From Gamsiella multidivaricata (Eukaryota > Mortierellomycota > Mortierellomycetes > Mortierellales > Mortierellaceae): a DNA stretch of 64,000 nt. Shown here piece by piece: positions 22,176 to 32,995 of the stretch. Positions within the stretch are counted from its first letter, which is position 1, and the number at the start of each line of letters is the position of its first letter. The stretch lies in assembly GCF_025024155.1 (NCBI RefSeq), contig NW_026251755.1, forward strand, positions 62,001 through 126,000, written 5' to 3'. Both the position numbers and the translations under genes were made by a program. The notes beneath the pieces were generated by a model that saw only the letters and a list, made by a program, of their open reading frames with translations, searched no databases and was not told the origin of the DNA.

Positions 22176-23527
22176 CGTGTCAAAACTGGTGTTTTAGTAG
22201 AGGTGAGGGAACTGATGAGGGCAACCAGGAGTTGTGTATGGTATTTATACGTGTACGAACCTGAATAGATACGCACTCGGATGACCTTCCGCGATGACAG
22301 CCGCTGGTAATTGTACATGCGGGCCATGTCCCCAAGTAGCATATTTTTTTTTTTTTGGCGACAGGTTATTGAGGCAGTCGGATGGACCTTTGGCCCTGTT
22401 GAGGATGATAACTCGTAAATTGCTCACACACAAGTATTGCATATTTGTGTATGAGAAGTATGCGCGCGCATGCATTAGTCCCTTGCATTGCCGGCTGATG
22501 GCCCTGCATTATAATTTGAACCGACTTGCATAGTTGGCTGCTTATGACGGTCGTGTCATGTCGTGCAGATCATAATTCATGCAACTCTTGAAGCGAGATA
22601 GCATTTGAGATTATCTATAATATGGCCGCCTCTTTCACTTTAGGTGCTGAGAAGGGATGTATACGCTTCGAAGAGGCCCTCGCCAATGATAATTGAATTG
22701 CCGTGCGTAGCTTCCTGCCTTCTTGCCAGTGTCCTGTAGAGAAGAGAGTACGAATGTATAACCATCGCTGCTTTTACATATGTTTTTTGTTTACAAGGCG
22801 TGGGACCTGCAGGCGAAATGGCCAAAGGAGACGAATACATGGTCGACGCCATGGTTAGTGTAGTAATCTCCCAAAGAGGTATTTTGTGGTCATTTGGCCT
22901 ACTACAGATGTTGCTTTGCATGCATCATTTTTTGTTTGTTTGTTGTCGACGACATGTTTAGTCTGAGGACAAACACGACATTTTCCTGCATTTTCACACG
23001 ACGCTTCATGAGGGAATGATCTCTTCAGCCCTGACCAAGACTAGATCGATTGAATGCAATAGAGGGAAATGAGCGCATCCAAACAGGTGGATCTCCGGTT
23101 CACGAGGCGTCGTTTTGTTATTAGAGTATGTTACACCGCTGGTTCATCCTAAGGATAGTAGTCTGATAGACTATGTAGGTTGTACATCCTGCCCCTGAAC
23201 CTGGGACAAGACCGATTCAATTTCCGCTAGCGTGGCTAGTGGTGCCTGAAGGGCGGGGCAGCATGTGCTCAAGGATCAGACCCAACCAATCAAAATCAAA
23301 ATGAGTTTCTCAGGGCAGAAATAACGTGGGTACTCGGCAGGGTAAGGGACCAGGATCACATCCTTAACTCGGCCCATCGCGTCGTTCCACATAATTGTAG
23401 CCCTGGAAAGAGCAACGTATCCTTTTATTGAACTGATGTCTAGGCAATGAAGCATTTTGTAATCAGATATATACTCAACAATGGGGTTTGAGTAGTCGCC
23501 CTCTATCGCGTACACAACCGCATATAG
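22176..23527. other. Gene-poor stretch upstream of the carboxypeptidase
   Basis: About 1.35 kb without a supported gene. It includes the carboxypeptidase promoter, a T-rich run near 22346 and scattered short frames. A minus-strand frame at 23276-23515 follows directly downstream of the Fanzor-like fragment but shows no domain I can name. Confidence 0.5.
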
Positions 23528-24154
23528 TCAGCTGTGGCATAAAACTAAGGTCTTTTCTCCCACCGTGCATGCTGAGCCATACGCATGCCGCATAAGGTCA
23601 CCGCACCAAGGATGAATTTTAACTGATACAGCCAGTACAGTTATTCTTGTTGGGGGCCGGCGGAGGGGCTCTGGGCGAGACGGGCTACTGATCCACTCGA
23701 GACCAATCTTAGCCAAATTCTCGACGCCCACGCAGTCTCTGTCTAGCCATCTCTGGCACCCATCCTTGAGGCACACGAACGCCCGATTTGCTGGCTTTGT
23801 CATTCTTCGGTCCTTGTTTTGTCGTACACAGCTACGGGCATTTCGATGACGTGAGACATTCATCTGAACAAACGACGGTGTACCCGAGACCGTTTGCCTA
23901 TGCGGTACAATGGTATGCGGAAACATGGCATCAGTATTGATAATGCAAATTGCAATGAATATGTTTATAACAACATACCTTCTCATAAACCACCTAGACT
24001 GGGGCGGCGAAAAAAACTGCAGTTGCTGCGAGGTAACGTATTTCGCGTCAGGAGGGGGTCGACAAGAAAATAGTGGCACCATGGGCCTCAAGACTGTAAT
24101 TTCCAAATGGCTGTATACATGTACCCCGGAGGATAGCAGCAAGAATGAAGGCAA
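23528..24154 (-). pseudogene. Possible C-terminal fragment of a TnpB/Fanzor-like RNA-guided nuclease
   Basis: The C-terminal third reads FVQMNVSRHRNARSC, then VCLKDGCQRWLDRD, then VGVENLAKIG, and later RPEPLRRP. In TnpB/Fanzor proteins the C-terminus has a strand ending in Asn, a zinc ribbon of two Cys pairs, an R-D-x-N/G-A/x-x-N-I helix carrying the last RuvC Asp, and often a basic RPxxLxRP-type end. The order here is the same. Only one Cys of the first pair is obvious, and the RuvC-I and RuvC-II regions are missing, so this is a remnant at best. Excising a GT-AG segment (donor gtatgt, acceptor gcatag, about 23896-23977) joins the upstream frame in phase. No guide RNA or transposon end was recognised. 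The resemblance is by motif only. Confidence 0.35.
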
Positions 24155-25128
24155 TCATGTATTCAAGTGTACAAGCTATTTTATTTTAGACAACTGGACC
24201 GTTAACAATGTGAATTTCTGCAAAGGCCCCTAGAATCTGATCTTGTTATATGACCAAAAACGGAGGAAGGGATAAATAAACCCACGCGTTTGACAGAATT
24301 ACGCGTAAATACGCGTGTTGAAAGGCGCGTTGAAGGACCACTTGGGGACAAATAGATACGGTGCACGCGTATAAAGTACTGACATTTTGGTGTAAAATCT
24401 TAACGTTACTAAAACCATACTGAATGTCCAGAAAATGCACCAGCATGCAGCGAAATATACTCACTTCGGATATAGAGGGCAGTATCCAGATCTGTGGATC
24501 AATCCTGCTTCTGTGTCTTAGCACCAGTACTTGCTCTTATAAGCTATGTATCCTTGATCGTTATCTGGCACCTTCAACATTGACGTCTCAGAGATCTGCA
24601 GATGCGTCACAGGGACCAGAGGTCTTTTAAACAGGAAAAAAGCGTTAATGGCGCGAAAACAAGAAATGGAAACTTGGATAAATAGGATGGACACTATAAA
24701 GACTCGTTCTTCTGCTGGCAGGGAGCTATTCAAGGCACCGGCGGGATCGTTATCATAAAGACGTGCTTTTGTTTCAAGTGAACGAAATCCGCACATCTGC
24801 GCACGAACATGTGACGTCCATCTCCACGAGCATAGGTCTGCGCCTCTGGGTTCATCGTTGCTCTCCTTGCCACCCTCACCCTCAACTCGGTCAACATCAT
24901 CCCGCTCCTTGCTCGTCTGAAGGCATCCAGACCTCATCACTCCTTCCTTTTGTTTTGTTTGTGTTGTCGTTTCGTCCCCGCGTATATCCTTGGAGGAACC
25001 ACAGGAGGACAGAGGACACCGTTTACTGCCTTGACCCGTGAGCCACAGCAACCTATTGAACGGGAGCAGTTCGAGCCAACACTCAGTTCAGGGCACAGGA
25101 AAGCACGCCGGAGCGGGAACATATCACC
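24155..25128. other. Intergenic, upstream of the NELF-E-like gene
   Basis: About 970 bp without a supported gene. It contains the ACGCGT cluster at 24284-24370 and a pyrimidine-rich leader before the ATG at 25129. A 177-residue minus-strand frame at 24518-25051 has no domain and was not accepted. Confidence 0.5.
24284..24370. promoter_or_regulatory. Cluster of four ACGCGT (MCB-type) boxes
   Basis: Exact palindromic ACGCGT hexamers occur at 24284, 24301, 24311 and 24365, plus a near match GCGCGT at 24325, all within 87 bp. ACGCGT is the MluI cell-cycle box bound by the fungal MBF complex at G1/S genes. The box is palindromic, so direction cannot be told. The nearest genes are the NELF-E-like gene (760 bp downstream) and the Fanzor-like fragment (130 bp away on the other strand). 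A regulatory function is inferred. Confidence 0.45.
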
Positions 25129-27090
25129 ATGGAGGAAAAGATGCAGGAAAAGTTCGCTCTAGTCCAGCAGATGAAGCGGGTATGTCACACCTCTTGTTGT
25201 CGTTGGCCGTAAAGCTGGTACATTACCTCCACGGCTCCTAATTCCTGACATGACGCGTCCCGGGGTGCCCCCTATACTGATTCGAAATAATAGGAGAAGG
25301 AACTCAAGGAAGCAAAAGCGAAAGAGAATCAACCCATCGACATCTTTGCACTGGCTGGCGTTAACATCCCAACTGCATCAGGAGGAGGCGGGCGACCACG
25401 CGTCGAGAGGTCATCAGCAAACAGCGGACCTCGCTCCGGCATCGCTAGAAGACCGTCCCAGATATCGACCGTTACCAGTCCAACTAGACCAAATGAGCGC
25501 ACCGAGGATAGTATCACCAGCCCAGGAGGGGAAAAGAAGCTAAAGCGTTCCTCAATGGCAGTTCGCAACGCGGCGCAGGGAAATAGTTTGGACGCCTCGG
25601 TAAATGTGAAAACCCTCACTTTGTCATGTCATGGTCGATAAGAGTTAAACGGTGCTCAGAGGAAGCCAAACTCATCTCTCTTTATTCTTCAATTGTATCG
25701 AACAGGAGAGATCTGTTGGTCGTGGCAGACAACTTTCAATTGGCTCGGTCACATCTTCGGCCTCGACGCCGAGCCATAGCATGGCTGAGAGTCCTGTTAC
25801 GGCCACTCCTCCAACACCTATCCCATCGCCAAGGAACGAGGGCTTAACTAAACAGGACGTCAATGACAAATCGCAGTCGCGCCCAGTACAGCGCGTACGC
25901 GACATGACCCACAATGTCCATAGCCGTTCTGGAAGTGTGGACGAAAACGAGGAGATGGTCCTGGACATGTACGGGCGCTCAATCCCTCGTTCCCGTCGTC
26001 AGTCTTCGGACGAGGGCTCGGACTATGGCGCCGATAACAAGTAAGTTGCTCCTTTCTACAGGCTTGTTCCATCTTGATGGAGTAACAAAACAAAATAACT
26101 CATGGAGTGCGCTGTGTATGGTACTCTTCTTGCACTTATGGCGCAACAAACAACAGCCGTTCGAGAAGACGGCGCCGGTCCGATATCGAAGACGATTACC
26201 GCAACAGCTATTATTATCCAGAACGATATGAGCCACGTCATCGATCTCGATCGCGATCCCTCTCGCGCTCGTCCAAGAGACGCATCATCCGTCACTCTCG
26301 CTCTCGTTCTGTTAGCCCTTATTACCCACAGACGAGGGAGAGGGGGTATTCCAAGAGACGCGAAGACGACCGGGACTATGAGCGAGATCCTCGTCCAGAG
26401 CACGAGAGCTATCGAGCTGATGGTCCAGAGCTTGACCCTTATATGGCGGCTAGCCGGTATCTGGACACAGCCTTTTATCCGACAAAGATTTATGTTGGTA
26501 ACCTGCCGGAATCCGCAACGTTAACCACTCTTCGGACTGCATTTGGACCCTTTGGTGATATTGAGGACATGAACCTCGTGGAAGGCAAAGACTTTGGATT
26601 TGTGACTTACAAAGACCCCGAGGCCGCACGCGAAGCTCTGCAAAAGATGAATGGATCCACCTTGGATGGCGTGGAGATTCGGGTGAACAGGGCAAAGATT
26701 CCCGAGAGAAATCGTCATGGATTTGCTGGAGTCGCGTGGATGGATGAGGACGGCGAATTGGCAAAGTTGGAGGAAGAGCAGCACAAACAGGCGGCTGCGA
26801 TTGCTAAAACGATCCTGGGACCAGGACTTGATACTGGATCAGGTTCTGCTTGTTCGCCCTTATCCAGTCCTGCTACCTTTGTTACTACGGCATATGGTAC
26901 TCGCGGTCAACCTTTGTCGATCTCCACGTCCCCAGTTGACAAGCCCGCGCGAGCCGTCCACCAGCTCCCGCCTCGACCAAAATTGCCACCCAAGCCGTCA
27001 GTAGAATTTCCTCCTGTTGGCGCTGATCCACGAGCAGCCATTGCGGCTCGAGGAGGCGGTCGACAGATTTTGACGTATGATGACCTGTAG
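25129..27090 (+). CDS. RRM protein with Arg/Ser region, NELF-E-like
   Basis: Four exons: 25129-25179, 25294-25599, 25706-26040 and 26157-27090, 541 residues in phase. The order is a short charged helix at the N-terminus (MEEKMQEKFALVQQMKR), a Ser/Pro-rich linker, an Arg/Ser/Asp-rich segment (about 231-310), and one RRM (about 339-410; RNP2 KIYVGNL, RNP1 KDFGFVTY). A Pro-rich tail ends in QILTYDDL. This order matches the E subunit of negative elongation factor: N-terminal coil, RD region, a single RRM with an AFGPFGDI helix, and a short end resembling QIVYSDDV. NELF holds promoter-proximal RNA polymerase II and is absent from yeasts. A generic SR-type splicing factor is the main alternative. 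The RRM call is firm; the NELF-E assignment is an inference. Confidence 0.75.
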
Positions 27091-27570
27091 TGCAGCTGCA
27101 GTCCCGTTGTCAAGTTGTCCTTTTTCTCTTTACCCCTTTCAATGGTTCCTTTTTGTCCATTGCCTTCGTATCTGTATATTTCTTTCATCCCCACTCTGCC
27201 TACAAATCCTCTCTTCCCCTCCCCATAAATCTGTACACGTCTTCGGTCCCTACTCAGGGCGCCCAATAAAATGTATCATAATCCAATTTGGCGTTGACAC
27301 ATTGGCATCGTTGTTCTCTATTCATCAAAGACAGTTAGTTTATTTCTTTTTTCTTTTCATGAATGGGGGATATGGGGTATCGTGGCCCGGGGGAGGAGGA
27401 GGAGGAGGCGGAGGAGGAGAGGAGTTGCTTGGGGTTCGACGCTTACGAGAGCCCTTCAGAAGATGCTCCGCCAATACATTCGTGCCAGCGTTGTTCTATC
27501 GAGGAGGAAAATCCTTGCAGGGGGATACGGTTGTGTCTAGTCGAGTGCCCTGAGCAGATCGTTTTTTTTT
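27091..27570. other. Intergenic between convergent NELF-E-like gene and OST4
   Basis: About 480 bp that should hold both 3' UTRs. A GGA-rich purine block lies at about 27390-27425. No gene supported. Confidence 0.6.
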
Positions 27571-27678
27571 TTATGCTGATCGGCCGTTGACGGAAATAAA
27601 GTGGTAGCCGACGATGAGGACCATGGCCACGCAACAGAGACCATTGGCGAATGAAGTGAGCTGGTTATCGTCCATCAT
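27571..27678 (-). CDS. OST4: Oligosaccharyltransferase subunit OST4
   Basis: A 35-residue frame, too short for most gene callers. It begins MMDDNQLTSFANGL, continues with a hydrophobic helix (VAMVLIVGYHF) and ends with SVNGRSA. Known OST4 proteins are 36-37 residues with the same layout: a start M-x-x-D-x-Q-L, then F/A-A-N, one membrane helix ending in a Y-H pair, and a short V-N end. OST4 is a single-pass ER membrane peptide that holds the catalytic STT3 subunit to other subunits of the oligosaccharyltransferase. On the coding strand a pyrimidine-rich tract ending in cag lies directly before the first ATG, so a 5' UTR intron may end there. The Met at 27675 is an alternative start. Confidence 0.85.
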   Translation of the reverse strand: MMDDNQLTSFANGLCCVAMVLIVGYHFISVNGRSA

Positions 27679-28741
27679 CTGAGAAAAGGGAATGAGCAGA
27701 AACAAATACAAAAAAAAAAAAAAGCGAGTCAGTCAGTTGAGGGGAAAAAAGGATGAATAGGGCAGCAACACCCCTAGCGATGGATGAGAAAAGGCGAAGG
27801 CGTAGTGCGGGTATGCTACCTTGAGGATATGAAAATTGACAAGTGTTCTTTTTGGGAGGATGGAGAGAATGGGGAGGGGAGTGATGTTGACGGTGCCACG
27901 AAAAAAGGGAAAAGGGAACGCGTTCAATTGGAGAGCAGGGGCAAATGAAGTCCACCTGGTTGGTATCTGTACGTGATTTCATCGCTGAAGCATCCAGCCT
28001 CTTTACCACCCGTACGTATGACCCTTGCCTCCCCACCCCATTCACTCGCCCCAGTCCTCACTTCCAACAACACCGTTTTCTTGTCAGTGGGGTGCTACAA
28101 CAGGCTCTTAGCATCCAGGTGGATCCCACGGAGCCTCTTTCGCAAGGACAGAGGTTTATAATAAGTACCACTGCTTTATGGTTGTAAGACCGTGTTGTTG
28201 AGAACGCTCTGTTGACTAGCCTGGGTTGGAACCAAGCGGGTGAGAAGGTATTCGCAAGTAGAAGGATGAGTTTTGTCGAGATCTGCTCCAGAAGCTGTCT
28301 GCCATCCCACCTTGCCATTGGGATAAGCAACATCGTATATATCGCTCGCCCCAAAGCCAAAGTTGGTACCCTAGGGACAGCAAGTTTGAACGCTTCGAGA
28401 TCATGAACACGTCGACACTATATAGGGCCAGGCGGTGTTGAGTAGTTTGAGACACACTACCGCGACAGGCCGCGCTTCAATTGGGTAACGGGACTCTAGC
28501 GGGTTTAGGGAGGTTGGCTGTTGTCGCCCAGCAGCATGGTATGAAGACTGCGTTCTAAAGACGGCTAGCGCGGATACAATGAAAGAGACTGTGCACATGA
28601 ATGTCGACCACAAAGAGCATGGTGGAAGGAATGAGCAGAAATCAAAAGGTGGAATCCGCCTTCAGTGCCGCTCATTTTCACGGATAAAAATTTACATGAG
28701 TTTTAATGAAAAGTGAATGGTAATGGGATATCTATTGAAAA
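27679..28741. other. Intergenic between OST4 and FBP1 3' end
   Basis: About 1.06 kb on the 5' side of OST4, which probably includes its non-coding first exon and intron. A-rich and G/A-rich tracts occur at 27711-27724 and 27740-27860. The short frames here have no domains and overlap each other. Confidence 0.5.
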
Positions 28742-30456
28742 CTATTGAGCACTCAGGGTCTCGGACATGTAGCACGCCTCGATGTCCTCGACATCTTCCT
28801 TGCTTCCAAGGAAAATGGGCGAGCGCGAGTGAATCGTCTCGGGCTGGACATCCAACATTCTCTTGAGGCCAGTCGACGCACGACCACCAGCCTGCTCGAC
28901 CAAGAAAGCCATGGGGAAGCACTCATAGAGGATGCGCAATTTTCCGTTCTTGGACTTGCTGTCGGCGGGGTAACAGAAGATGCCTCCATAGAGCATGGTA
29001 CGGTGAACATCAGCGACCATCGATCCGACATAGCGAGCAGAGTAAGGAGACTTCTTGGGATCCTCGGGGAACTTGAGCGAGTGGAAGTACTTGGTGCAGG
29101 CCTTGTCCCAGTACTTTGAGTTGCCCTCATTGACTGCATAAATCTTTCCACGGGAGGGGATTGTGATCTGCAAAGGTAGAAAACGTATGTGGTTTTTGGT
29201 TAGCTGGCGAGTCCTCTCTGTCTGTCCTTCTTGTCATGCTTGAGATACAGAACTTACGTCGGGATGGGTGAGAATGAACTCTCCGATCTCAGTGTCTAGG
29301 GTATATCCGTTAACGCCCTGACCAGTGGTCAAGACCAAGGTCGAGCAGGAACCGTACGTGCAGTATCCGGCGGCAACCATCTCTGAGCCAGGACGAAGAA
29401 CATCAGAGATCTTGCCAGTCGAGTCCTCCTTCTATTGACGGAAAATACATATGAAATAGTTAGCGCCTTGTAACAGGGGGCTCCAGGGCCTATACAGAAA
29501 TGATGGTGACGACATATGAAAGTTCTGTTGATTCGTGTAAGGGAAATTGCGGGGAACTCCTGCTTCCCAGTAAACGCAATTGTGCTCACGACACGCTTTT
29601 TTCAGAAATAAGACTCCGCCTTAAAGTGATGCGGATGGTCGTCTTTGGCAAAATAGAAGAAATGAGGACCCCCCTCCCTCCCCCCAAGCAAGAACCTGAT
29701 ACAATCAACCCCTCTTTCTTAATGCCACACATAAACCATTGAGGAACAAAGTCTTTTTGCGTAATGGCATTGCTTTGCAATATCAGTCATGTAATGCTTA
29801 AGAACATCCAGCACAGTATTTGTTTTCCGCCGTATGAATAAAGATGGAGACACGACAGTAACCCCAGACTTACGACTTTGTAGATTCCAAAGATAGTTCC
29901 GATCGAGACACCGCAATCAATGTTGGAGCTTCCGTCGAGAGGATCAAAGACGACGCAGTACTTTCCGCGGTACTGGTCCTCGACAATGATGGCCTCCTCG
30001 TCTTCCTCCGAGACCATGACTGCGACCTTGTTGGACGATCGAAGCGCGTTCACAAAGATCTCGTTGGCAATCACATCCAGCTTCTTTTGCTCCTCGCCCT
30101 GGATGTTGGAACTGTTGGCAAGACCAGTCCTATTCAATTGCATCGAATAATGAGGTATAAAAAAAAAAAAAAAAAAAAAAAAAGAGACGAGGGTTGGAAT
30201 GAGTAATCTCCTCATTCATGTTTGCAGCGAAAGAGCGGAAGAGTGATTTTTTTCAAGCAGAATACACTTGAGGCAAAGGAACGTACATGCTGATCAAGCT
30301 GGCCTTGCGGACATTGGAGGCGACGAACTTGCAGCCGAGCTGGATGGCGGTGAGGAGGAGGGTGAGGTCGCCGGAGGCCTCCTTGTAGTTCTCGACCTGG
30401 TCCTGGAAGACGTGGCGGGTAAGGGTGATGAGGTTGGTCTTGGATGGGTCCGACAT
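28742..30456 (-). CDS. FBP1: Fructose-1,6-bisphosphatase
   Basis: Four exons in translation order: 30287-30456, 29874-30129, 29258-29431 and 28742-29167, 341 residues in phase, which is the family length. The metal-binding signature [11 protein letters not shown] is near residues 118-128 and is preceded by [10 protein letters not shown]. The substrate site includes [14 protein letters not shown] and GGIFCYPAD, and the C-terminus has [15 protein letters not shown]. It removes the 1-phosphate from fructose-1,6-bisphosphate, the committed step of gluconeogenesis in the cytosol. Intron 1 contains a 25-nt T tract on the coding strand about 28 nt before its acceptor. The coding-strand leader is C/T-rich. 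Confidence 0.96.
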
Positions 30457-31682
30457 GGTGGCGCGTGAGTTGTGTCCGGTGGGGGTGGGGGAAAAGAAGT
30501 GGAAAAGGAGAGGGAGGAAGAGGAATGGAGGAAATTGAAAAGAGAAGAGAGGAAAGACGCAGGTCGGGATGGTTGCTGAAAATAAAAAGGAACAAAGAAA
30601 GTTGGGCGAACACGGATACACTCAAAAAAGTGCCCCCTGGCCTGACGTGGACAAAGTCCGAGTTCCAGAGGCTGTTTATAGACCGGCCCCTCTTGACTCT
30701 TTCCGCCATACTCCAATTCCCTCTCTCTTGAGCTGTCGAGACCCAACAGGGGTCCCACTGCTGACGCCATGTCCGGGGCCTCTTTGCGCTCCCACCCAAA
30801 GGTTCCTCTTCATCATTATGACCGATCCAATACCCTACAGGGGCAGCAACGTAAAATAAAATAAGGTAAAAAAGAGCGTCTCCCGGGTCGCTCCGGGCGT
30901 TGCATGTGTGTGTCCCTGTATTCACAAACTTCACAGACGCGTGTATTTTTAGCCAGTCTTTTGGGTTCCTGTCCACCGCACCCAAAAAAAAAAAAAAAAA
31001 AAAAAGGGATTCCTCACAGGTTTGGTTTCCCACGGTCACGTTCGTGTCTCATGCTATGCCCTGGTCCAGCCCATGAAAAGCGCGTTTACACACAGCTCCT
31101 GATGAGGTGAGGATCGAGTCAATGCTCAATGCTCCTAGCGACCAAATATTAAGGGGTTTCAAGCCTAGGCATTTTTAGGCCAAAACACGTACTTTTAAAA
31201 TACACCTGCTCCAGAGATGCTGCGTTTGGAAACACAAAGTGCATACTCCGTGGCAGTCATTCTTGTGCATGCTTCCTTCCAATAGACCCTCCGAGCGACA
31301 GCGACTTCTCAACGATTTGATGATGCTCATAGCTCTCTCGCGAGTACAGAGAGCAATGTGGAAGAGGAAGAGGGAGTCGCAGATCTTCTCTTTCTGGTTT
31401 CTTGCTCTCGCTTTAAAACAGACCGTACACCACAGCACTCGACGAGACGATCCCTATACATCCATATATCCATATTCCCTTCACTTCCTCCAGAGAGATT
31501 TCGCAGCCTGTGTTCAGGGCGTCGCGGGAAGGGTTCATGGCTGTATTACAGCAGATTCAGGACCACGAAGTGTTCTCCAATGCAATAGGTGCAGCGATTT
31601 ATTTGAGAATGATGTCATAATTATATGAATGCTTCGCCCAGTTACTACACACCCTTCGTATACAATAGATAGCATTGATCAA
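30457..31682. other. FBP1 upstream region and intergenic sequence
   Basis: About 1.2 kb. The first part is the FBP1 leader and promoter (C/T-rich on the minus strand). A 22-nt A tract lies at 30984-31005. Open frames across it are antisense or chance openings with no domain. Confidence 0.5.
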
Positions 31683-32146
31683 TCATCGAATAAAGCACTC
31701 TTCTACCCTTGAAATCCCCTTGAATGCTCTGACCCTCGGGCCGTTTACAGTTGCGCTCTTTTTGCGCGTTTGATCTGCCAAGGCTTTATAGCCCGCCAGG
31801 GCGACTGAAAGGCTCTTCTTACCTACTGGTCTTCGTTTGTATGACCCAAAGACAGAGTTAAAATTGAATGGGTACTCCCTCACCCATGAAACAATGGCCT
31901 CATAGTGAGGTGTTTCCTGTTAGCAAAGTTTTTCTTCCTGACATTTATACTTGTTGACGTAGGGCTTGACTCCTGGTCAGTGTCGGAACTGGCTGATAAG
32001 GGAAGCTCTTCATCCAAAGCACTCTCATATGGGTCAGAGTGAGTGATGGTGTTGAAACGTCTAGATGATGAAAGTAGATCCATTCCTGTATAGAGACAGG
32101 GCTGTGGGGTGAGAGCTGGCTGGCAAGTGGATAGGGAAGAGAGCAT
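31683..32146 (-). CDS. Hypothetical protein, probably two exons
   Basis: The 3' frame reads from an internal acceptor near 31925 (ETPHYEAIVSWV, EYPFNFNSVFGSYKRRPVG, KKSLSVALAGYKALADQTRK) to the stop at 31683. Its even mix of aromatic, basic and small residues looks like a folded helical domain rather than chance. The upstream frame 31880-32146 (MDLLSSSRRFNTITH, then an acidic Ser-rich region) is on the same strand and could be the first exon, but I found no donor that joins the two in phase with a normal intron length. I do not recognise the family. It may be broken. Confidence 0.35.
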
Positions 32147-32583
32147 GCCCTATCTGAGAAGCGAACGGCGAGAGTGATAGACGGAAGCAAGGAAAGGAGA
32201 GGGAGAGGCTGTTGTTTATTCTGGGCAATATGCAGTCTGTGGGGGGGACCGAGATACACCAGGCCACGGAGGTTTGAACACTCGTGTGCCTGTACATGGG
32301 CAAGTGTGTCTGGTAGGAGCGGTTTTTGTGAGACGAATACATGTGCATGTTGTGTAATTGCGGATGCCTAGGCTTGAAACACCCTATTAGTTACTGCACC
32401 CCGCTAGGCCGCTGCGGTATGTGAAACAGGGCGCTCAGGGTCTGCAGCTTGCAGCCCCCCTCCGATTTCTGTCCAGCTGCCCTTTTCTCTCGGCCCTGGA
32501 CTGCCACGCGTCGTGGAGACCGCAGGGGGTGGGTGCGCCTTTTAGCATTGACTCTCCGCAAACAAATAAACGACACCCCCTCC

Positions 32584-32622
32584 GCGGACGGCGCCCGTGG
32601 GCGGACGGCGCCCGTGGGCGGA
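32584..32622. repeat. 17-bp GC-rich tandem repeat, 2.3 copies
   Basis: The unit gcggacggcgcccgtgg is repeated exactly at 32584 and 32601 and starts a third time at 32618. Confidence 0.9.
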
Positions 32623-32770
32623 CTTTGTTCCAGCGTCTGGACCACTCGCGTGCGCCACATACATAGATAAGGTTTCACCGAAGGTTATTTTTGCCCTGAA
32701 GTGTTCCTAGGTTGCTAAGGATGACCTAGACCCTTTGTAAGATCATCTTGCCCATCCCATCCCATCCCAT

Positions 32771-32774
<4 letters not shown>

Positions 32775-32844
<70 letters not shown>
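32775..32844 (+). repeat. (TC)n microsatellite, about 35 units
   Basis: An uninterrupted TC dinucleotide tract followed by a T run, 150 bp upstream of the ATG of the DUF229 gene. It probably lies in the promoter or 5' leader; long pyrimidine tracts are common there in fungi. Confidence 0.95.
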
Positions 32845-32853
<9 letters not shown>

Positions 32854-32995
32854 TTCTTCTTTTCTTTATTCGCCCTCCCTCCTCTGTAATTAACCGGCAC
32901 ATCCATCTCCGTGGAGAAGGCACCTCGGTATTCATCCCGCACCCTCTGTTTTTGCCCCTACACATCTTCGCTCACACGTTCAATACACCGCATCC

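Larger units (their letters stand above)
32147..32995. other. Intergenic, upstream of the DUF229 gene
   Basis: About 850 bp with no supported gene. It contains a 17-bp tandem duplication, a long TC dinucleotide tract and the leader of the DUF229 gene. Confidence 0.6.

Noticed and set aside
24518..25051. Minus-strand frame of 177 residues
   Set aside because: Mixed composition without motif; it overlaps the promoter and leader of the NELF-E-like gene.
30212..31039. Minus-strand frame of 275 residues over the FBP1 leader
   Set aside because: It overlaps FBP1 exon 1 in the wrong frame and has no domain; codon character belongs to FBP1.
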